64,000 nucleotides of DNA from an uncultured Prevotellaceae bacterium (lineage in GTDB: Bacteria; Bacteroidota; Bacteroidia; Bacteroidales; Bacteroidaceae). Under the pieces are notes generated by a model. The model did no database searches. It had not been told where the DNA came from and saw only the letters and a program-made list of their open reading frames with translations. The stretch lies in the NCBI GenBank assembly GCA_947165505.1, contig CAMVAT010000010.1:1-64000 (forward strand), read 5' to 3'. Below are positions 39,201 to 49,166 of this stretch, piece after piece; positions within the stretch are counted from its first letter, which is position 1; the number at the start of each line of letters is the position of its first letter. The translations under genes and the position numbers were made by a program.

Positions 39201-39737
39201 ATGTTTATGAGTATTTTAGGATGTGGACTAAAATGGGGAAGTATAGCTGATTTCGGAACAGCTTTTTTCGCCCTCTGTGCTTTTGGGTTCTCCCTTTATG
39301 AGTTTTGCAAGTATAAAAAAAGGGAACGAGTAGGTATTCTTATCCAAATGAATATTAGATACACAACTGATTCTGATATTAATGCTGTTGTCCGGTACTT
39401 AGAGGCATTGGAAGATAAAAAGGAAAATGCATTGGCATTACCTAATATTCATCAGTTAGAGATGTTTATGCGTTTTTCTGAAGAGTTGTGTTGCCTTGTC
39501 AGGTCAAATGCATTAAAAGTAAATATCGTCTACTATATGTTTGGTCATTATGTGCTAGTATTTGCTAATTATAAAGATAAATGGCCAATAGAATTGGGAT
39601 ATGAAAAGGGATATTGGCGACTGTTTAGAGATTTTGTTAATAAGATGCAGGAAGCTCATGACGAACTATATCCATATATAGATGATAACAATAACACGAA
39701 TGAATATAATATAAATGTAAAGAAGATAAAATTATGA
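39201..39737 (+). CDS. Membrane-anchored hypothetical protein
   Basis: This 178-aa protein has one N-terminal membrane helix (ADFGTAFFALCAFGFSLYEF, about 15-35) and a basic segment (KYKKRER). A cytoplasmic alpha-helical domain follows (INAVVRYLEALEDKKENALAL to DFVNKMQEAHDELYPYI). It is more AT-rich than its neighbours. Its stop overlaps the start of the 1610-aa surface protein by 4 bases (ATGA), so the two are translationally coupled. I recognise no function; it could help the large cargo to be made or exported. Confidence 0.55.
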   Translation: MFMSILGCGLKWGSIADFGTAFFALCAFGFSLYEFCKYKKRERVGILIQMNIRYTTDSDINAVVRYLEALEDKKENALALPNIHQLEMFMRFSEELCCLVRSNALKVNIVYYMFGHYVLVFANYKDKWPIELGYEKGYWRLFRDFVNKMQEAHDELYPYIDDNNNTNEYNINVKKIKL

Positions 39738-42700
39738 AACGACTACTAACTTCAGCAGTATTGTTCCTATGCTGCATGGCAACTTCGTTTGCCCAGTTTA
39801 GCGGGTCGGGGTCGGGAACTGAGAGTGACCCCTACCTTATTTATAATGAGATACAACTATCGCAGATGGCCAATTTCTTGAATCAGGAGGGTGTGGTGTT
39901 CAGCCTGAAGAAAGATTTGAATTTGACCAACTGGATAGCCGAGAACAGCCCGTCGCAGGGATGGTTACCCATAGGCGTGGAGTCTTCTCCCTTTAAGGGT
40001 ACACTACTTGGTAATGGCAAGACCATCAGCGGTTTTTCCGTCAGTAGAAGCGGTACTTCTTATGTCGGATTCTTCGGCCATCTTGATGGAGCAACCGTCA
40101 GTGACCTTACCATTGTAGGCTCTAATGTCTCGGGTGCCCAATACACGGGTATTATGGCGGGTTGTGCGAATGGTTCCACCATTACGAATGTGAACGTGGA
40201 AATGGCAACCTTTAGCGGAGGCCAATATAGTGGCGGGTTCATTGGCTATGCAAGTGGTTCCACCCTAACAAATGTGAATGTGGAGTTGACAACCCTTTCA
40301 AGCGGAGGCCAATATAGTGGCGGGTTCATTGGTTATACAAGTGGTTCCAACCTTACGAATGTGAATGTGGAGTTGACAACCCTTTCAAGTGGCGGTCAAT
40401 ATAGTGGTGGCCTTATTGGCCATGCCTTCAATACAACCGTTACCACCTTTAGCGTAAAAGCGACTTTTAATAACGCCCAGAATTATAAAGGAGGATTGTC
40501 TGGCTATGCTGAAGGATGCACTTTTGATACGGGTACGGTTGAAGGAAACATCATGGCTCTTGGTTATTGTGGTGGTGCTGTAGGATATGCTAAAAATACT
40601 ACATTGCAAGAAATAACAGCAACTGGAAATGTCAATGCGAGTGGACAGGACGATATAGGTGGTGTCGTAGGTCAGGCAGAAGGCACCAGCTCGTTTGCTT
40701 CTTGCAAGCACACTGGTGATATAACTGGTGCTACTAACCTTGGCGGTATCGTTGGAGAAATCGTCGGTGGAAGCAGTGTCACACTGACTTCTTGTTGGTC
40801 GAAAGGAAAAATCACAGGTTCAAGTGATTATATAGGAGGTGTTGTAGGCAAGAGCAATGGTGTCAGCATTGCAGGCATAGAGGGTTGTAGCCATTTTGGT
40901 GACATCAGTGGTGGTAATTATGTGGGTGGTATTGTAGGGGCGATATTAGATGTAAATCCGCCCGCTCCTACTTTGCATACATATAAAGAGTATAGTTATC
41001 GAGAATCTTCTAATAATACTTATATACCAGCCGAAAATCTATTGAAGACAATAAGTGACAAGATAGTAAATGGTTCTATTACATCATATTATACTGTTAA
41101 CAACTGCACAGCAATAGGTAATATTGAAGGAAACAATTATGTTGGAGGTATTATAGGGATTGATATTCCTTCATATCGTTACTCAAGTACTGTACAACAT
41201 ATTGTTTTTGGCTATCATGCTGGGCATTCTACTTCTTCTATTAATTTTTATAATTATGTTTGGGTAGATGATAATGTCTATTTGGGAGGTGGAGGTATTC
41301 GTAGAAATAATGATACTAATCCTCCAACATATGACATTTACACCTATAGCCGGAACTTCACATCTTATAATCTTACGAACAACTATTATAGCGGCAACAT
41401 AACTGGCATGGAAAAAGTAGGTGGATTGGTAGGAGAAAAGCGCGGTGGCGTTATCTCTAATAGTTATTCTTATGGAAATTTTTATGGTACGACATGTGTA
41501 GGTGGTATTGTAGGTAATGTGGTACAAAGTAATACTGGCACAAATATGAAAACCACTATCAATAGCAATTTCGCCATTTGCGCAACCATTTCCGCTTCTT
41601 CAACAAGTTCAAATGCAGGCCGAATATATGGTGCTGTGGACAACAGTGCCTCCATCGGTGCCACAGGCTCAAATCAAGGCAACAGCGCATTATCCCTATG
41701 TACACTCATCAAAACTGGTGTGACACAGACAGTTAGTGATGATGACCAAAATGGTTCAAGCATAGGCCCGTCACTTCTCAAGTTGAAAGCCACCTATGTG
41801 GCAAAGGGATGGAGTATGGACTCAGATTGGAACATTTTGGAGACGGAGAGTTATCCCTTCAAGAAATATCAGGCTGCACCACCCGTCATTGAGAGTGAGT
41901 TGGTGTCGGGTGCAACCAGCATTAGCGGCAGCAGCATAAATGGTGGCACTGTTTATCTTCTCTATAAAGACTACGATGCAGTTTCTACCAATTGCTCAGG
42001 TAACTCTTGGTCGTTCTCTACCGAAGCGTTACAGAGTGGTGCACAAGTGAAAATATATGCAGAAGTGGATGATATGGTGCCCTCCTGTTTTACGATAACA
42101 ACGGTTAAATATCCCGGCAGCGGCACGGAAGCCGATCCTTATCGCATCTATACGGCAGAAGACCTTCAAGGAGCGAACAAAACAGGCTATTACAAACTGA
42201 TGAACGACATCGACCTCTCCTCGTGGATCAATGAGAATAGTCCCACGAAGGGTTGGGTGCCTATCGGCCTGAACAGCAACGATGCCACCTATATCGACGG
42301 CGACAACCACAGGGTGACAGGACTCTGGACCAATACCACCGACGATTATACTGGTCTCTTCTCCAACTACTCCGCAGGTGAGATTAAGAACCTGAAGGTG
42401 GAGGTGGCCACAGGCAAAAAAGTGAAGGGAGGCAATAATACCGGTATCCTCATCGGCCGAATGGCGAACGGTACCATCTCCAACTGCACCGTGGTAGGCA
42501 GTGTGGAAGGCTTGCAATATACCGGCGGTATTGTCGGTTATGCGGATAACACTCCGTTGACAAATCTTATAACAGAAGGTCAGGTAGTAGGCACCAGCAG
42601 CGTTGGCGGCATGGCTGGTTATGTCGGTGGCACGTCATCCATTAGTCACTGTTCTGCTACTTCAACAATCACCGCCATAGGCAATACTGGCGGACTGGTG

Positions 42701-44566
42701 GGCGATTCGTCTGCACCAATTTCCAAATCGAAGGCTGACGCCACGATTACGGTATCTGGTGACAACAGTAATGTTGGCGGATTGGTGGGCAATACCACGG
42801 GCAGTGTGCAAACTTCTTTTACCACAGGTTCTATCACCGTAACAGGTGAGAATTCGAATACTGGTGGATTGATTGGATATGTCAGTGGAACGACGGTCGC
42901 CAACTGTTACTGTACGGCTAACGTGTCGGGCACGCAGTATAATGCCGGGCTGGTGGCCTACGCGCTGAATACCGTTATCGACAAGTGTTACGCCAAGGGC
43001 GATGTCTCCGGCGTAAACTACGGAGGCGGACTGGTGGCACAACTCGACGGGTCGGATGCTTCGCTGTCGAACAGTGTGGCAGCCAACAATATTCTGTCTC
43101 TGTCGGCTCAATCGTCATGGGGCAGCCGTGTAATAGGCGGTTATAAGAATGGTGCTCCCGAACCCGAGGAGAACAACTACGCTCTGAGTACCATGCAGGT
43201 TTCGCTCAACGGTGTGCCGCAAACAAAGACCGACGACCCTGTGGAGGGCATCGCCAAATCTCAGGCAGATTTGATGAGCGCAGCCACTTATTTAGGTCTG
43301 GGGTGGGACTTCACTGCCGTTTGGGGAATCGATGAAGGCGTGAGCTATCCTACATTGAATAATACTGCTGTTGAACCTGGTGTCGATCCCGACCCAGAAC
43401 CGATATTGACAGATGATGACATTATAGTTGTAGAAGAGGTGACGGCAATCAAGGGCCAGCAAACATCTATGAATATTGATTTGGAAAACAAAACAACTAA
43501 TCTGACCGCTTTCCAGTTCGATTTAACTCTTCCTGATGGCATTTCACTGAGCCTGAATGACAAAGGCAAGTATGTAGTGACCAAGACTGAACGTTTTGAA
43601 GATGACGACCAGACGTTGAATATTTCAAAAACAGGAAATACCTATCGTATCATCAGCTTCTCTATGTCTAACGAAATCATCACGGGAACGAGTGGGGCAA
43701 TCTTGAATGCTTCTTTGACTGTTGGAGAAAGTGTAAACGTAGGTAGATACGAGGCGACGATTGACAATATCGTTTTAACAAAGACGGACGGAAAGCAGCT
43801 AAAACTGAAGGATGCGAAGTTCAATATCGTAGTGACCAATGTAATTATGGGTGACGTTAATGGTGACGGGGAAGTAAACGTGTCAGACATCGTTGAGATA
43901 GTGAATTATATCATGGGCAAACCATCTAACGTCTTTGTGGAGGCTGCTGCTGATTTGAATGATGACGGAGAGATAAATGTGACTGACATCGTTAATGTGG
44001 TGTCCATCATTATGTCTGCAAATAGCAGTAACGCACCTAAACGAGCATCTGTGTCAGAAATGGTTGATAACGACAAGCTGACTTTGTCTGTAGAAGGCGA
44101 AAACTCATACTCGCTTTGTCTTGACAATGATGCAGAGTATGTGGCTTCACAATTCGAACTAAGACTGGCAAACGGGCAGCAACTTGAAAGCATGAGGATG
44201 AACGAAGATCGTATTGACGGTCACCTGATGACATATGCGAAGATTGACGACAATCTCTATAAGGTAATTGTATATTCTCCAGAGAATCGTCCTTTCAGAG
44301 GTGGAAACGATAGGTTCTTTACATTCAAAGTCTCGGGTCGTGGAAGCGTTGAAGTCAGCAACATCTTGTTCGTTACTAATGGAGAGAAAGAAAAACAATT
44401 CCCATCATTATATGCCGAAACCACAGGTATAGATATTATCAAGACTCATAGTACTATGGATATATATGATATTGATGGCCGTCTGATTCGTAAACAGGTA
44501 AATGCTATTGAGAATCTTCAGAAAGGCGTATATATTATCAATGGCAAAAAAATAGTAATAAGATGA
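39734..44566 (+). CDS. Large GLUG-repeat surface protein with cohesin-like and dockerin-like domains, T9SS cargo
   Basis: This 1610-aa protein has a signal peptide at 1-20. Residues 25-480 and 800-1130 are GLUG-type repeat blocks (GGQYSGGFIGYASGSTLTN, GGIVGE, GGLVGD), as in adhesins and peptidases displayed on cell surfaces. A cohesin-like beta domain follows (about 1240-1370, NLTAFQFDLTLPDGISL to RIISFSMSNEIITG). A dockerin-type pair then lies at 1373-1436 with two calcium loops (DVNGDGEVNVSD and DLNDDGEINVTD). The tail KGVYIINGKKIVIR is the T9SS-like sorting end. It is the second gene of a three-gene overlapping operon. The combination suggests a surface scaffold or adhesin; the binding target is unknown. 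Confidence 0.8.
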   Translation: MKRLLTSAVLFLCCMATSFAQFSGSGSGTESDPYLIYNEIQLSQMANFLNQEGVVFSLKKDLNLTNWIAENSPSQGWLPIGVESSPFKGTLLGNGKTISGFSVSRSGTSYVGFFGHLDGATVSDLTIVGSNVSGAQYTGIMAGCANGSTITNVNVEMATFSGGQYSGGFIGYASGSTLTNVNVELTTLSSGGQYSGGFIGYTSGSNLTNVNVELTTLSSGGQYSGGLIGHAFNTTVTTFSVKATFNNAQNYKGGLSGYAEGCTFDTGTVEGNIMALGYCGGAVGYAKNTTLQEITATGNVNASGQDDIGGVVGQAEGTSSFASCKHTGDITGATNLGGIVGEIVGGSSVTLTSCWSKGKITGSSDYIGGVVGKSNGVSIAGIEGCSHFGDISGGNYVGGIVGAILDVNPPAPTLHTYKEYSYRESSNNTYIPAENLLKTISDKIVNGSITSYYTVNNCTAIGNIEGNNYVGGIIGIDIPSYRYSSTVQHIVFGYHAGHSTSSINFYNYVWVDDNVYLGGGGIRRNNDTNPPTYDIYTYSRNFTSYNLTNNYYSGNITGMEKVGGLVGEKRGGVISNSYSYGNFYGTTCVGGIVGNVVQSNTGTNMKTTINSNFAICATISASSTSSNAGRIYGAVDNSASIGATGSNQGNSALSLCTLIKTGVTQTVSDDDQNGSSIGPSLLKLKATYVAKGWSMDSDWNILETESYPFKKYQAAPPVIESELVSGATSISGSSINGGTVYLLYKDYDAVSTNCSGNSWSFSTEALQSGAQVKIYAEVDDMVPSCFTITTVKYPGSGTEADPYRIYTAEDLQGANKTGYYKLMNDIDLSSWINENSPTKGWVPIGLNSNDATYIDGDNHRVTGLWTNTTDDYTGLFSNYSAGEIKNLKVEVATGKKVKGGNNTGILIGRMANGTISNCTVVGSVEGLQYTGGIVGYADNTPLTNLITEGQVVGTSSVGGMAGYVGGTSSISHCSATSTITAIGNTGGLVGDSSAPISKSKADATITVSGDNSNVGGLVGNTTGSVQTSFTTGSITVTGENSNTGGLIGYVSGTTVANCYCTANVSGTQYNAGLVAYALNTVIDKCYAKGDVSGVNYGGGLVAQLDGSDASLSNSVAANNILSLSAQSSWGSRVIGGYKNGAPEPEENNYALSTMQVSLNGVPQTKTDDPVEGIAKSQADLMSAATYLGLGWDFTAVWGIDEGVSYPTLNNTAVEPGVDPDPEPILTDDDIIVVEEVTAIKGQQTSMNIDLENKTTNLTAFQFDLTLPDGISLSLNDKGKYVVTKTERFEDDDQTLNISKTGNTYRIISFSMSNEIITGTSGAILNASLTVGESVNVGRYEATIDNIVLTKTDGKQLKLKDAKFNIVVTNVIMGDVNGDGEVNVSDIVEIVNYIMGKPSNVFVEAAADLNDDGEINVTDIVNVVSIIMSANSSNAPKRASVSEMVDNDKLTLSVEGENSYSLCLDNDAEYVASQFELRLANGQQLESMRMNEDRIDGHLMTYAKIDDNLYKVIVYSPENRPFRGGNDRFFTFKVSGRGSVEVSNILFVTNGEKEKQFPSLYAETTGIDIIKTHSTMDIYDIDGRLIRKQVNAIENLQKGVYIINGKKIVIR
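40217..40420 (+). repeat. 87-bp tandem repeat within the GLUG region
   Basis: Units begin at 40217, 40304 and 40391, each encoding 29 residues (GGQYSGGFIGY, then SGSTLTNVNVELTTLSS). The first two are nearly identical at the DNA level, suggesting recent in-frame duplication. Confidence 0.8.
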
Positions 44567-46566
44567 GTAATAGAAGAATTCTGATGTTAGCTATACTGCT
44601 CACACTTATGGGCAGTGTATTCGCTGATAGTCTGACTGTATCGGGCATAGAACTCCAGGCGGGTGATACTCAAGAGATAGCAATAAACCTGAATAATTCC
44701 ACGAATAAATATGTGGCATTTCAGTTTGATGTCATCTTGCCTGAGGGAATCAGTATTGCCAAGAATGATAAGGGGAAACTGATGGTCAGCCTAAATGCAG
44801 ACAGAATAGAAGATCATACATTGAGCGTTCAGGATTTAGGTTCTGGCACCTATCGCTTGTTGTCTTTCTCTATGTCAAATTCAGAGTTCTATGGGACAAG
44901 TGGTCCGTTGGTGAATATGACCTTGCAAGCAGATGAGAACATAAGCGTCGGAACGAAAGAAGGCTTAATCAAATCCCAAGTGTTTACGCCGATAAGTGGC
45001 AGTCAGGTAAAATGGGATGATGTGTCGTTCTCTATTTTGCTCACGCCTAAGGATGAAATAAACACTGACTATTTGAGCGTTTCGAACATAGAACTCCAGG
45101 CTGGTAAAACTCAGGAAATGGCAGTTGATCTGAATAATTCCACGAATAAATATGTGGCATTCCAGTTTGATGTTGTCTTGCCTGAGGGAATCAGTATTGC
45201 CAAGAATGGTAATGGGAAACTGATGGCAAGTCTGAATGCAGACCGTATTGATGACCATACTCTGAGTGTTCAGGATTTGGGATCAGGCACCTATCGTTTG
45301 TTGTCTTTCTCTATGACAAACTCCGAGTTTTATGGGACGACAGGCGCACTAGTTAATTTGACTTTACAATCAGATAAGGACATAAGCGAGGGAACGAAGG
45401 AAGGTTTGATTCAATCGCAGGTATTTACGAAGATAAATGGTAGGCAGGTAAAATGGAATGATGTGACATTCTCAATCTCTGTTATCGCTCCTGTGGTACC
45501 TGAGATAACGGCAGATGACAAAACACGTGAGTATGGAGAGGATAATCCCGAACTTACTTATAGTGTCAATTCCGAACTAATAGGTGAGCCAGAACTAACA
45601 ACAACGGCAACGAAGATGTCACCTGTAGGTGAATATGACATTATTGTTGGTAGAGGAACCATCGAGGGTGACTTTACTGCAAAGAATGGAAAAATGACCA
45701 TTACCAAAGCACCCCTGGCAATCAGTGTTGGAACATATACCATTAAACAAGGTGAACCGTTGCCGACATTTAATATCACTTATGAAGGTTTCAAAAATAA
45801 TGAGACTGAATCAGTGCTGATTACGAAACCGGCGGCCACGACATCTGCCGCCGTAGGAAGTGCTCCAGGTGAATATGACATTACTTTATCTGGTGGTAAG
45901 GCTCAAAATTATGAGTTATCATATATTAATGGTAAGTTGATTGTTGTGGAGGCTGATCCTGTTGTTGTTACGGCTAATAGTTATAACCGTGTCTATGGAG
46001 ATGCCAACCCGACGTTTGGGTTTACATCTGAGGGCGCGATGTTAACAGGTGTGCCCGAGATTACTTGTGAAGCAACCGAGTCTTCACCTGTCGGCACCTA
46101 CCCAATTGTAATCAGTAAAGGAAGTGTAACGAACTATAATGACACCTATGTGAATGGTTCGCTGACTATTACCAAGGCCCCCCTTAATGTAAAGGCGGAA
46201 AATGTAGTTAGAGAACAATATCAGGAGAATCCTGAATTTGTGATTACGTACACAGGTTGGAAAGTAGGTGACGATGAGAGAGTGTTAATTAGTAAGCCTA
46301 TTGCAACAACATCTGCCACAAAGGACAGTCCTGCTGGAGAATATGATATTATAGTGAGTGGCGGTGAAGCCGAGAACTATAATCTTATGTATCAGAACGG
46401 CACTCTGACAGTGATAACTTCAACGGCCATTACAGATATAATGGTAACTTGTCCTGTAGATATTTACACGTTGCAAGGTTATAAAGTTCGAAATAACACT
46501 ACTACGCTTGAAGGACTTCCAAAAGGAGTATATGTCGTAAATGGACATAAAGTGGTTGTGAAGTGA
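44563..46566 (+). CDS. Surface protein with two cohesin-like and several MBG domains, T9SS cargo
   Basis: This 667-aa protein has a signal peptide (1-21, ending VFADS). Two cohesin-like beta domains follow (about 22-165 and 170-310), nearly identical to each other and related to the one in the preceding gene (KYVAFQFDVILPEGISIAK). From about 315 to 640 come MBG-type beta domains (ITADDKTREYGEDNPELTY, VVVTANSYNRVYGDANPTF, LTITKAPL). The end KGVYVVNGHKVVVK is T9SS-like. Its ATG overlaps the previous stop by 4 bases. Because the upstream protein carries dockerin-like repeats, the pair may bind each other on the cell surface; this is inference. Confidence 0.78.
   Translation: MSNRRILMLAILLTLMGSVFADSLTVSGIELQAGDTQEIAINLNNSTNKYVAFQFDVILPEGISIAKNDKGKLMVSLNADRIEDHTLSVQDLGSGTYRLLSFSMSNSEFYGTSGPLVNMTLQADENISVGTKEGLIKSQVFTPISGSQVKWDDVSFSILLTPKDEINTDYLSVSNIELQAGKTQEMAVDLNNSTNKYVAFQFDVVLPEGISIAKNGNGKLMASLNADRIDDHTLSVQDLGSGTYRLLSFSMTNSEFYGTTGALVNLTLQSDKDISEGTKEGLIQSQVFTKINGRQVKWNDVTFSISVIAPVVPEITADDKTREYGEDNPELTYSVNSELIGEPELTTTATKMSPVGEYDIIVGRGTIEGDFTAKNGKMTITKAPLAISVGTYTIKQGEPLPTFNITYEGFKNNETESVLITKPAATTSAAVGSAPGEYDITLSGGKAQNYELSYINGKLIVVEADPVVVTANSYNRVYGDANPTFGFTSEGAMLTGVPEITCEATESSPVGTYPIVISKGSVTNYNDTYVNGSLTITKAPLNVKAENVVREQYQENPEFVITYTGWKVGDDERVLISKPIATTSATKDSPAGEYDIIVSGGEAENYNLMYQNGTLTVITSTAITDIMVTCPVDIYTLQGYKVRNNTTTLEGLPKGVYVVNGHKVVVK
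44632..45480 (+). repeat. Tandem 441-bp domain duplication
   Basis: Two in-frame copies start at 44632 and 45073 and encode the two cohesin-like domains. Long stretches are identical at the DNA level (ctgaataattccacgaataa and following), so the duplication looks recent or is being homogenised. Confidence 0.85.
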
Positions 46567-46572
46567 CAATTC

Positions 46573-46680
46573 TATAATCGGCATGATAATTGATGTGGGA
46601 TTAGCAATCAGCCGATTATAAAGACTACGGATTGCACGGATGAACGGATTATATGTTTCCGTGAAATTCGTGCAATCCGT
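46573..46680. terminator. Two hairpins between converging genes
   Basis: Arms tataatcggc (46573-46582) with gccgattata (46611-46620), and acggattgcacg (46627-46638) with cgtgcaatccgt (46669-46680), are both perfect. The second belongs to the 'cacggatt...aatccgt' class of intergenic repeats; related text occurs at 63718-63742. They probably end transcripts from both sides. The rest of 46567-46751 is empty. Confidence 0.55.
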
Positions 46681-46751
46681 TGTTGTGAATAGACATGACC
46701 ATGTCTTGGGCGAAGGAGTAGCCCCACTTCCACTTTCGGAAGATGAGCCTC

Positions 46752-47630
46752 TTATTTGGTCATATTCACTTTCTGTAGCAACTCCTCCGGGGTGGCAGTG
46801 GCATCTACTGGCAGCAGATACCAGCGCACGGTCCAACTGAGTCGCTCGCCGGGTTTCAGGGTGGTGTAAGCACCCTGGCTCTCCAACTCGATATAGGTCT
46901 TGCCGCGGTTCACATACACCTGTACCTCGGCCTCACCGGGGGCGGGCTGCTCAGGACTGAGGTCCTCGAACTGTTTGACGAGCAGCAGCCCGTTGGCCAT
47001 GTAGGCCAGCCAGCCCTTACCGTCGGCGTTGACCTTGCGGTTTTCCGGAGCCTCGTCGGTCTGATACCACACGGCACCTTTGTCCTCTTTGAAGGCCATC
47101 AGTCCGGATGGAGTGATGCCGTCGAGGGGCGCATCAAAGAAGATGAGACCATTCTCGTTGTTGACGCGCGTGATTTCCCAAGGTGCCACCTGACGCGTCT
47201 GGTCGCTCTCGTTGACGATGCTGTATCTCACGATGAACGACCGTTCGGAATACGATGTAGAGATGTCTTTCACCACTCTGAATCCCAGCTTCTCAGAGAT
47301 GCCGCTGCTGAGTATCAGCCGGCCCTCGCTGTCGTGCTCCACGGTGTAGCGACCTTTGTCCAGCTCTTGCACGGGTGGCCAGTTCCATTCTTTCTGCGGA
47401 CTGGTCCAGAACGTGCTGCCAAACGACTCGGGCCACCGCGACTGCGAGATGATTTCCTGGTCTTTGTATTTGAATGACAGGATTTTCCCTCCCCGCTCGG
47501 CATCGATGCCCATGACCACAGGACCCATGCGCAACTGGTGTGTCTGCCGTGGCGGCTCTGGTCTTTGGAAGGGTTGTGCCGTGGCTGCGATGGCTGTGGC
47601 CAAGGCGATGGATAAGATGATGTTTCTCAT
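46752..47630 (-). CDS. DUF4380 secreted protein
   Basis: This 292-aa protein has a signal peptide (1-18, ending ATAQPF). It is all beta in pattern and matches DUF4380 (MGIDAERGGKILSFKYKDQE, then FGSTFWTSPQKEWNWPP, APWEITRV). The fold resembles aldose-mutarotase-like beta sandwiches, and such proteins sit among carbohydrate genes in Bacteroidetes. It lies 4 bases downstream of the two-domain esterase gene on the same strand, so a role in handling plant polysaccharide is likely. Substrate unknown. Confidence 0.75.
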   Translation of the reverse strand: MRNIILSIALATAIAATAQPFQRPEPPRQTHQLRMGPVVMGIDAERGGKILSFKYKDQEIISQSRWPESFGSTFWTSPQKEWNWPPVQELDKGRYTVEHDSEGRLILSSGISEKLGFRVVKDISTSYSERSFIVRYSIVNESDQTRQVAPWEITRVNNENGLIFFDAPLDGITPSGLMAFKEDKGAVWYQTDEAPENRKVNADGKGWLAYMANGLLLVKQFEDLSPEQPAPGEAEVQVYVNRGKTYIELESQGAYTTLKPGERLSWTVRWYLLPVDATATPEELLQKVNMTK

Positions 47631-47634
47631 GAGT

Positions 47635-49083
47635 CTATTCTTTTGCCTGTTTCACTTTTTCTGCGATGATATCGGCCATGTGCTTGACGCCCTTCTCATT
47701 GGGGTGGATGCCGTCGGGCTGCACCTCGTCGGCCTTGCCGGCAAAGGCCTCGTGCAGGTCGATGACCTCAAGACCGTATTCCGCGGCCACCTCTTGCAAC
47801 TGCGGGATGATGTCGCCGGCGATGATCTGCTCGTTGATGTCCCACGACGATTTGAAAGCGGGGATGGGCGTGCAGAGGATGATGCGCGGCTTGGCTGGAG
47901 CTGCGGTTTTCTTTGCTCTCTTCCCTTTTTTCTTGACGGGCTGCGCCAGGTCGGGCCGCAGCGAGGTGATCATCTTCTTCAGGTCGGTCTTCAACTCCGA
48001 TGCGTATTGCCAGTTTTGCGGTTTCGAGTCGTTGGTGCCCAGTTTGATGACCACGATGTCGGGCTCGAAGGCCAGCGCGTCTTTCCATGCCTGCTCCTGC
48101 ATGTAGGGGTAGTCGCCCTTGTCGAGCAGGGTGCGTCCGCTCACGCCGAAGTTCTTCACCCAGTAGCCGTCGCCCAGTGATTTCTGCAGCAGGGCGGGAT
48201 AGCCGTATCGGTCGGCCATGTCGATGCCGTGGCCGTCGGTGATGCTGTTGCCCACGCACGCTACGCGCAGGGCGTCAGTACGGGGTGCGCGGAGGCTTTT
48301 CAGCCAGTTGCCCAGGTCGGTGAGCAGCTGCTCGTGGTAGGGGAACCATGTGCCGAAGCCGAAACCGTGGTCGCCGCTGGGGTAGATATACATCGCACAC
48401 TCGTTGCCTGCGTTGCGCATGGCTGAGTAGTAGGCCAGCGCGTTGGTCACCGGTGGCACCAGGCGGTCGTCGCTCGCTGTGATGATGAGGGCTGGGGGCG
48501 TCAGGTGGCGGCGCACGGCATTTTGGGTGGAGTATTTCTTCACGAGTTCGGGGTCTTTCTGTCCTTCGCCCAGGAAATTGATGCACGAATACTTGTGCGT
48601 CAGCCGTTCATCCATTGAGATGACGGGATAGAACAAAATAGAGAAGTCGGGCCTCACGGCATAGTCGGAGAGGGTGCTGATGACCGATGCCAGATGGCCG
48701 CCGGCCGAGAAGCCCATGATGCCCACGTCGCGCGGGTTGATGCCCCACACGCCGGCTGAGTCGCGCACCGTGCGGATGCCCTGCTCCACATCGCCCACGG
48801 GCAGTGTGCGGTCGCCATGGGGCAGACGGTAGTTGACTACGAAATAGGCGATGCCCTGCTGGTTGAGCCATTCCGAGGCCAGATAGCCCTCGTGGGTGTT
48901 AGAGAGCATGGAGTAGCCGCCGCCGGGCACTCCCACGATGGCGCGGCCCGATGGCTGTTGCGGCAGAAAACAGACCATCTGCGCCTTGCCGTCGGCTGTC
49001 AGGTCGAGTGTGAACTTTCTCGCTGTCTGTGCATGGATGGCCATGGCACATGACAACAGACATAAAATCAGCGTTTTTTTCAT
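47635..49083 (-). CDS. Two-domain esterase: alpha/beta hydrolase plus SGNH hydrolase
   Basis: This 482-aa exported protein has a signal peptide at 1-18. Residues 20-270 are an alpha/beta hydrolase of the acetyl-xylan-esterase type, with the nucleophile in GFSAGGH, GVPGGGYS near the start and DHGFGF at the histidine. Residues 278-480 are an SGNH/GDSL hydrolase with GNSITDG, FGVSGRT, LGTNDS and DGIHPN. Both sets of catalytic residues are intact, so it may remove two kinds of ester, such as acetyl groups at different positions on hemicellulose. It is co-transcribed with the DUF4380 gene. Confidence 0.85.
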   Translation of the reverse strand: MKKTLILCLLSCAMAIHAQTARKFTLDLTADGKAQMVCFLPQQPSGRAIVGVPGGGYSMLSNTHEGYLASEWLNQQGIAYFVVNYRLPHGDRTLPVGDVEQGIRTVRDSAGVWGINPRDVGIMGFSAGGHLASVISTLSDYAVRPDFSILFYPVISMDERLTHKYSCINFLGEGQKDPELVKKYSTQNAVRRHLTPPALIITASDDRLVPPVTNALAYYSAMRNAGNECAMYIYPSGDHGFGFGTWFPYHEQLLTDLGNWLKSLRAPRTDALRVACVGNSITDGHGIDMADRYGYPALLQKSLGDGYWVKNFGVSGRTLLDKGDYPYMQEQAWKDALAFEPDIVVIKLGTNDSKPQNWQYASELKTDLKKMITSLRPDLAQPVKKKGKRAKKTAAPAKPRIILCTPIPAFKSSWDINEQIIAGDIIPQLQEVAAEYGLEVIDLHEAFAGKADEVQPDGIHPNEKGVKHMADIIAEKVKQAKE

Positions 49084-49166
49084 GTTGTTATGGATAGTTG
49101 TTAGTTAGATAGAAATCTCTGCGAGCGAAATGACGTGACAAAGTTAATCATTTATTTTCATCCAGC

